DNA of 9,640 bases from Candidatus Poseidoniaceae archaeon (GTDB lineage: Archaea > Thermoplasmatota > Poseidoniia > Poseidoniales > Poseidoniaceae): contig JAKUNY010000050.1 of NCBI GenBank assembly GCA_022451765.1, positions 1-9,640 on the forward strand. Reading direction: 5' to 3'. Below the pieces are notes generated by a model that saw only the letters and a list, made by a program, of their open reading frames with translations, did no database searches and had not been told where the DNA came from. The position numbers and the translations under genes were made by a program. Every line of letters starts with the position of its first letter. Position 1 is the first letter of the stretch. This document shows positions 5,775 to 9,640 of this stretch, piece after piece.

Positions 5775-6731
5775 ATGGGTATTCGAGGAATGGTTGAATC
5801 GTACTTCCATCACTTTAATGCTGGAGAATTAGCCAGAATGTCAGCATCCTTACACAAGCACATAGAATCAGGCGGGAAGTTGTGCATTACGCTCGCTGGA
5901 GCAATGAGTACTGCTGGAATTGGCCAACTTCTTGCCCCTCTCATACGAGAGGGCCATGTCGCTGGAATCAGTTGCACGGGTGCCAACCTCGAAGAAGATG
6001 TTTTTCGAATGATGGCACGACCTTACTATGCTTCGATTGAGAACTGGAGGAGTTTATCGCTTGAAGATGAAACCAAATTGTTTGAACAAAAAATGAACAG
6101 AGTAACGGATGTCTGCATCCCAGAGGAACAGGCGGTTCGTGAACTGGAAACACATCTCATGGATGCTTGGAAGCATGCCTCCATGAACTCGATTCGGAAC
6201 CTGCCACATCAGTATTTCTTTGAAGCATTGCGATCAGAATCAATGATGAACAATTGCGATGGAGATCGGCAATCATCTTGGGTCTACGCAGCCTTTGAAT
6301 TGGATTTGCCGATCTTTGTTCCGGGTTGGGAGGATTCGACAATGGGCAATATTTTTGCCGCCCGATCTCTCGAGGGACACATCAAATCCGATTGCGTACT
6401 ATCAGGAATTGAGTACATGAAAAAACTCGCAGAATGGTACCAAGCTCAAACAACACCTCTTGCTTTTTTGCAAATCGGAGGAGGAATCGCTGGAGATTTC
6501 CCAGTTTGCGTTGTGCCCATGCTCAACCAAGATTTGGAAAGGGATGTTCCTTTGTGGTCTTGGTTCGGACAAATCTCTGAATCACGTCCATCCTATGGCG
6601 GATATTCAGGCGCACCACCAAGCGAGAAAATTACGTGGGGGAAAATTGATGCCAAGACTCCGATGTTTGTTGTTGAAAGCGACGCGACCATCGTTGCACC
6701 TCTCCTGTTCGCCTACATCCTGAACCTCTGA
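5775..6731 (+). CDS. Deoxyhypusine synthase family protein, bacterial-like subfamily
   Basis: 318 residues from the ATG at 5775. The NAD-dependent deoxyhypusine synthase fold is indicated by L-A-G-A-M-S-T-A-G at 40-48, C-T-G-A-N-L-E-E-D at 67-75, V-P-G-W-E-D-S at 182-188, Q-I-G-G-G-I-A-G-D-F at 233-242, and T-W-G-K-I at 287-291 followed by V-E-S-D-A-T-I-V-A-P-L at 300-310. Lys290 matches the catalytic lysine that carries the aminobutyl group. The wording of the G-G-G-I-A-G-D-F and S-Y-G-G-Y-S-G-A segments resembles, from memory, the 'deoxyhypusine synthase family' proteins of Bacteroidetes rather than classical archaeal/eukaryotic enzymes. Positions equivalent to human His288 and Asp316 appear to be Asp241 and Tyr277. 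It may therefore make deoxyhypusine on aIF5A, or homospermidine or another polyamine. Its place directly after speD supports a polyamine substrate. No lineage-specific transfer signs in codon use could be judged. Confidence 0.85.
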   Translation: MGIRGMVESYFHHFNAGELARMSASLHKHIESGGKLCITLAGAMSTAGIGQLLAPLIREGHVAGISCTGANLEEDVFRMMARPYYASIENWRSLSLEDETKLFEQKMNRVTDVCIPEEQAVRELETHLMDAWKHASMNSIRNLPHQYFFEALRSESMMNNCDGDRQSSWVYAAFELDLPIFVPGWEDSTMGNIFAARSLEGHIKSDCVLSGIEYMKKLAEWYQAQTTPLAFLQIGGGIAGDFPVCVVPMLNQDLERDVPLWSWFGQISESRPSYGGYSGAPPSEKITWGKIDAKTPMFVVESDATIVAPLLFAYILNL

Positions 6732-6755
6732 TTGTTGACGCAAACCGCCAACACC

Positions 6756-6761
6756 CTTAGA
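6756..6761 (+). promoter_or_regulatory. CTTAGA promoter-like element before the secreted-protein gene
   Basis: CTTAGA starts 30 bases before the ATG at 6786, within ACACCCTTAGAGAGG, in the 54-base gap after the deoxyhypusine synthase-like gene. The match to the element at 4346 in sequence and distance suggests an independent promoter, so the secreted protein need not be read from the polyamine operon. There is no T-rich terminator in the gap. Confidence 0.45.
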
Positions 6762-6785
6762 GAGGAGCGGCGCAAAGGGTTGGGC

Positions 6786-9640
6786 ATGGGATGTTACCGA
6801 AGTGTTGGGCTCGTGTTCCTTCTTTTGTTGACGCCGATGACATATCTTGTTTCTGCAGAAGACGCACCTACGGTTACCATTACCTCTGACTGGAACGGTT
6901 CTTCTTCCTTGGGTAACGAGCACGCTTATCTGCTTTCGTTTGGTGATTCATCTTCCCATGAATATGATGTTTCTGTGGAGCATTTGCGTGGCTCCACCGA
7001 CCTTCTCCCGTCGATTCAAACAACGTTTTTGGAGGGTACTGCCACACTTACGGCTCGTGTTGTTCTCGACACAGCGGTTGCTTGGAATGACACTATCTCG
7101 ATTGAAGTTATCATAAACAGTCACAATGGAGTCGTGCTTCCATCGCCCGTTGTTGTTGAGCGTACGTTCACAGTTGGTTCTTGGAACCAGCCCATGGCGG
7201 ATCATGAGGTGACAACCTCAACAACTTGGTCGCTTGAACAAACCTACCAAACAAACGAAGGAAATCAATCGTTTATGCTCCTGTTCGAAGGAAACGGCTG
7301 GCAGCAACGCATAGGAGAAGTTCTCAATTCCTATGAGTTAGGGAATGGGACGTTGTTCACATCGGAAATCACAGAAAATTCAACAACCGAACTCTCTCTC
7401 AATTTTGAATCGTTTTGGAAAAATGAAACCGTCACATCAGGCGTGTTGACTTCACAGGTCATACAAGCTCGCGGAAACGGCGATATTTTGTTGCAACTTG
7501 AAGAGGATGGGTTGGTAACAAGCATCAACGCCAGGGTAGGTGATGCCCTCCTCAACCGCTCAAACATCGAGAACGTCGCAACAGAACGCCTTCGCTTGGA
7601 AGCATTCGGTGCATTGCTTGTTTCCGGCCAAGAAGACGACGCAGAATTCGACGTTAATGGCGACATCAGTTTACTCCTGCTGGAAACAATCGATATCGAT
7701 GGCGTACGCGTTCTTGAGCACACACAATTCGAAGCAACGGCGGACATGCTACTCAAGGAAGATGGGTCAGAATTCAACCTTCAACTCGATCAATTCGAGG
7801 CGCTAGAACGCTGGGAAAACGGAGAACGTGTTGACCAGTTGAACGTCGTTCGGGGCGATGTAACGTTCGGATTTGAAGATCAAGAAGATAACGCCTCAAT
7901 GGTTGTCAACGGAACTGTATACACGTTTCACAACCGTGTTGAGGATGGGATTACGATGGTCGACGATATCCACGTTGACGGTACTTTATCCGGAGACGTT
8001 CAAGGAACATTTGGTGTTGTTCAAAGCATTGAGCAAACAGGAAAACAACTCAATCACACGCTTGTTGAACACGACGTGAATGTTCTCCACAGCGAGACTT
8101 GGTTCAACGTAACCGGTGCAGGAGGTAGTAATTTCTTCGGAGGTAGTGGAGTTGGTTCCTATTACAACGATTCTTACATTTACCAGGCGACAAACGCAGA
8201 TTGGGACAATCGGACCGTGCGACTTGTTTGGACCGAAACAGGCCCCGATCCCTCCAACGGGGATGAGCGTCCTGAACGTAGTCCAATCGAGCGCGAGCCG
8301 ACACCGCCCGAAGTCGAAGAGGCCCTTGGTAACATATCGGTTGGGCGTGAGGCAGGTTTAGTTCCCGTCCCGATGGAGACCGGCGATGTGGTCCGTCTCC
8401 TCGCTCAAGACGGAATCGTCTTGACCGTCACCGCTGGCCAAGAGACGATTGAGCCGCGAGACGCTAAAAATCTAAGCGTGATTCACTGGACTGGAACATA
8501 CAGCGATGCAGTTTCTGGAACCGCTCAGGGTTCAGTCGTCCACAAAGGTCCGTTGGCAGGTCTCCTCGCAAGCGCCACACGTTCGTTTGAAATTGAATTT
8601 GGTGAGAACGAAGAGGTTGCTCTCCTCAACGAATCACAAGCAGTCGATGCAATACTCTCACCGAGCATCGTTTCTGCAGATGATAACACGGCACCGCAGA
8701 TTTTGGACTTGTCATTGATGGAAGGATTGGTATTCGGCGAAGGAGCATCCCCATCGCATTTGGTCGCTACAGTCGACGATCCCGATTGGAATGTTGTCAG
8801 TGTTGTTGTTGACCTTTCCTCGATTGGACTTGGAACCGTTTCCATGAATGATCGAGGCCTTGATGGCGATCAGACCATCGGTGATTATCAGTGGACTACA
8901 TTGGTTTCCGTTCAGGGAGTGGAAGTAGGGCAACTTCAAATCAGCGTTGAAGTCATCGATGAGTGGGGTGAAAGTGACGTGTTTTCGACCAACATAACGG
9001 TTGAGAATCAAGCACCCCGAATCCTCGATGTGTCCATTGAGCCAGAGACCGTCATACGCGGTGGCGCTGCGCTCATGACCCTCGATGTTCTCGATTACCA
9101 TGGTGTTGCTTCCGTAATCGTCGATTTGAGAGAATATGGTGGAGAAGAAATTGCATGTTTCAAAGTTGAGGGATGGGCCTGCGAACTTGTGATACCTAAC
9201 GGAATGACTCCCGGGGTCCGTCTTCTCAAGGTGCGCCTGACCGATGAGCTTGGCTCAGCCATTCTCGTGACGAAGACACAAGCATCGGAACACCATTTCC
9301 AACCGAGTTCAAGCGATGTTGATTTGGCTGTGACCGTGGAAAACACACCACCTACACTTTCTCTTGCAACCACTGAATCCTTGCTGCGAGCTGATTCCAA
9401 TACGGAACAGGCAATCGAAATTCGAGTCCAAGATCCTGATGGTATTCGTCTCGTGCGCGCAGATCTTGGAGTACTCAAGCCACTTGGACAAACCAATCGA
9501 TGGGTAACATTGTACGACAATGGGCAGGGATTGGACCGAGAGGCAAACGACGGAATATACACTGCAACAGCATCAATTCGAACCTCAACGCCCATCAGTG
9601 CGCACGAGAGTTTCGTTCAAGCATCCGACTTCTATGGTGA
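6786..9640 (+). CDS. Large secreted surface protein with tandem Ig-like repeats (3' end outside window)
   Basis: Open without a stop for 951 codons to the window edge, so partial at the C-terminus. The signal peptide is residues 1-24 (Arg5, hydrophobic 7-15, cleavage after S-A near 24). Residues about 27-480 are beta-rich with long alternating strands and no recognised catalytic motif. A Gly/Ser-rich stretch at 444-457 and a Pro/Glu-rich linker at about 486-515 divide the chain. Three tandem repeats of about 110 residues begin at N-T-A-P (634), N-Q-A-P (741) and N-T-P-P (853), each with alternating strands like cadherin- or CARDB-type folds. Two carry acidic loops (N-D-R-G-L-D-G-D at 688-695; Y-D-N-G-Q-G-L-D at 910-917) that could bind Ca. 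Cys791 and Cys799 are the only cysteines after the signal and may pair. About 17 N-x-S/T sequons are seen, 16 before residue 620. Probably a cell-surface adhesion or structural protein; an anchor would lie beyond the window. Function is not recognised. Confidence 0.88.
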   Translation, partial: MGCYRSVGLVFLLLLTPMTYLVSAEDAPTVTITSDWNGSSSLGNEHAYLLSFGDSSSHEYDVSVEHLRGSTDLLPSIQTTFLEGTATLTARVVLDTAVAWNDTISIEVIINSHNGVVLPSPVVVERTFTVGSWNQPMADHEVTTSTTWSLEQTYQTNEGNQSFMLLFEGNGWQQRIGEVLNSYELGNGTLFTSEITENSTTELSLNFESFWKNETVTSGVLTSQVIQARGNGDILLQLEEDGLVTSINARVGDALLNRSNIENVATERLRLEAFGALLVSGQEDDAEFDVNGDISLLLLETIDIDGVRVLEHTQFEATADMLLKEDGSEFNLQLDQFEALERWENGERVDQLNVVRGDVTFGFEDQEDNASMVVNGTVYTFHNRVEDGITMVDDIHVDGTLSGDVQGTFGVVQSIEQTGKQLNHTLVEHDVNVLHSETWFNVTGAGGSNFFGGSGVGSYYNDSYIYQATNADWDNRTVRLVWTETGPDPSNGDERPERSPIEREPTPPEVEEALGNISVGREAGLVPVPMETGDVVRLLAQDGIVLTVTAGQETIEPRDAKNLSVIHWTGTYSDAVSGTAQGSVVHKGPLAGLLASATRSFEIEFGENEEVALLNESQAVDAILSPSIVSADDNTAPQILDLSLMEGLVFGEGASPSHLVATVDDPDWNVVSVVVDLSSIGLGTVSMNDRGLDGDQTIGDYQWTTLVSVQGVEVGQLQISVEVIDEWGESDVFSTNITVENQAPRILDVSIEPETVIRGGAALMTLDVLDYHGVASVIVDLREYGGEEIACFKVEGWACELVIPNGMTPGVRLLKVRLTDELGSAILVTKTQASEHHFQPSSSDVDLAVTVENTPPTLSLATTESLLRADSNTEQAIEIRVQDPDGIRLVRADLGVLKPLGQTNRWVTLYDNGQGLDREANDGIYTATASIRTSTPISAHESFVQASDFYG

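Noticed and set aside
6847..7116. Short rightward open frames inside the long gene (such as this one and 7540-7806)
   Set aside because: They are alternative frames of the continuous frame from 6786, which has a signal peptide and Ig-like repeats.
9095..9595. 166-codon leftward open frame
   Set aside because: It is antisense to the long secreted-protein frame, which is open throughout with recognisable repeats. The antisense product is Ser/Arg-rich and has no pattern.

Overview
The window most resembles a marine planktonic euryarchaeon of the Marine Group II (Candidatus Poseidoniales) type. The reasons are an archaeal gene set (SpeB-like ureohydrolase, SpeD, a deoxyhypusine synthase family protein), exported peptidases with archaeal-style signal peptides and a C-terminal membrane anchor, a very large glycosylatable secreted protein, and a mixture of apparently leaderless operon heads with Shine-Dalgarno-led internal genes. 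This placement rests on recognising protein families, not on any search.

Left half (70-4213), all leftward. From the shared promoter region at about 4214-4374 the order is: a conserved small protein of unknown function (139 aa), a secreted and membrane-anchored M14 zinc carboxypeptidase (455 aa), an M17 leucyl aminopeptidase (499 aa), and a lipoprotein with a PKD-like beta-sandwich (245 aa). Gaps are 10-63 bases, so partial co-transcription is plausible. The peptidase pair suggests protein and peptide use: the M14 enzyme trims peptides outside the membrane and the M17 enzyme finishes them in the cytoplasm.

Right half (4375-9640), all rightward. A tight three-gene polyamine operon comes first: agmatinase/ureohydrolase, S-adenosylmethionine decarboxylase (proenzyme), and a deoxyhypusine synthase family protein. 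The gaps are 0 and 2 bases, and the second and third genes have strong Shine-Dalgarno sites. The third protein looks like the bacterial 'deoxyhypusine synthase-like' subfamily: it keeps the catalytic lysine but not other residues of the canonical enzyme, so its product may not be deoxyhypusine. No aminopropyltransferase (spermidine synthase) is present in the window.

After 54 bases a long rightward gene starts at 6786 and runs off the end (951 codons seen). It encodes a secreted beta-rich surface protein with about 17 N-glycosylation sequons in a long N-terminal part, and then three tandem Ig-like repeats of about 110 residues.

The two rightward transcription units share a CTTAGA element 29 and 30 bases before the first ATG, which I read as a lineage-type promoter core giving leaderless or nearly leaderless messages. 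I see no CRISPR array, RNA gene, insertion sequence or phage feature.
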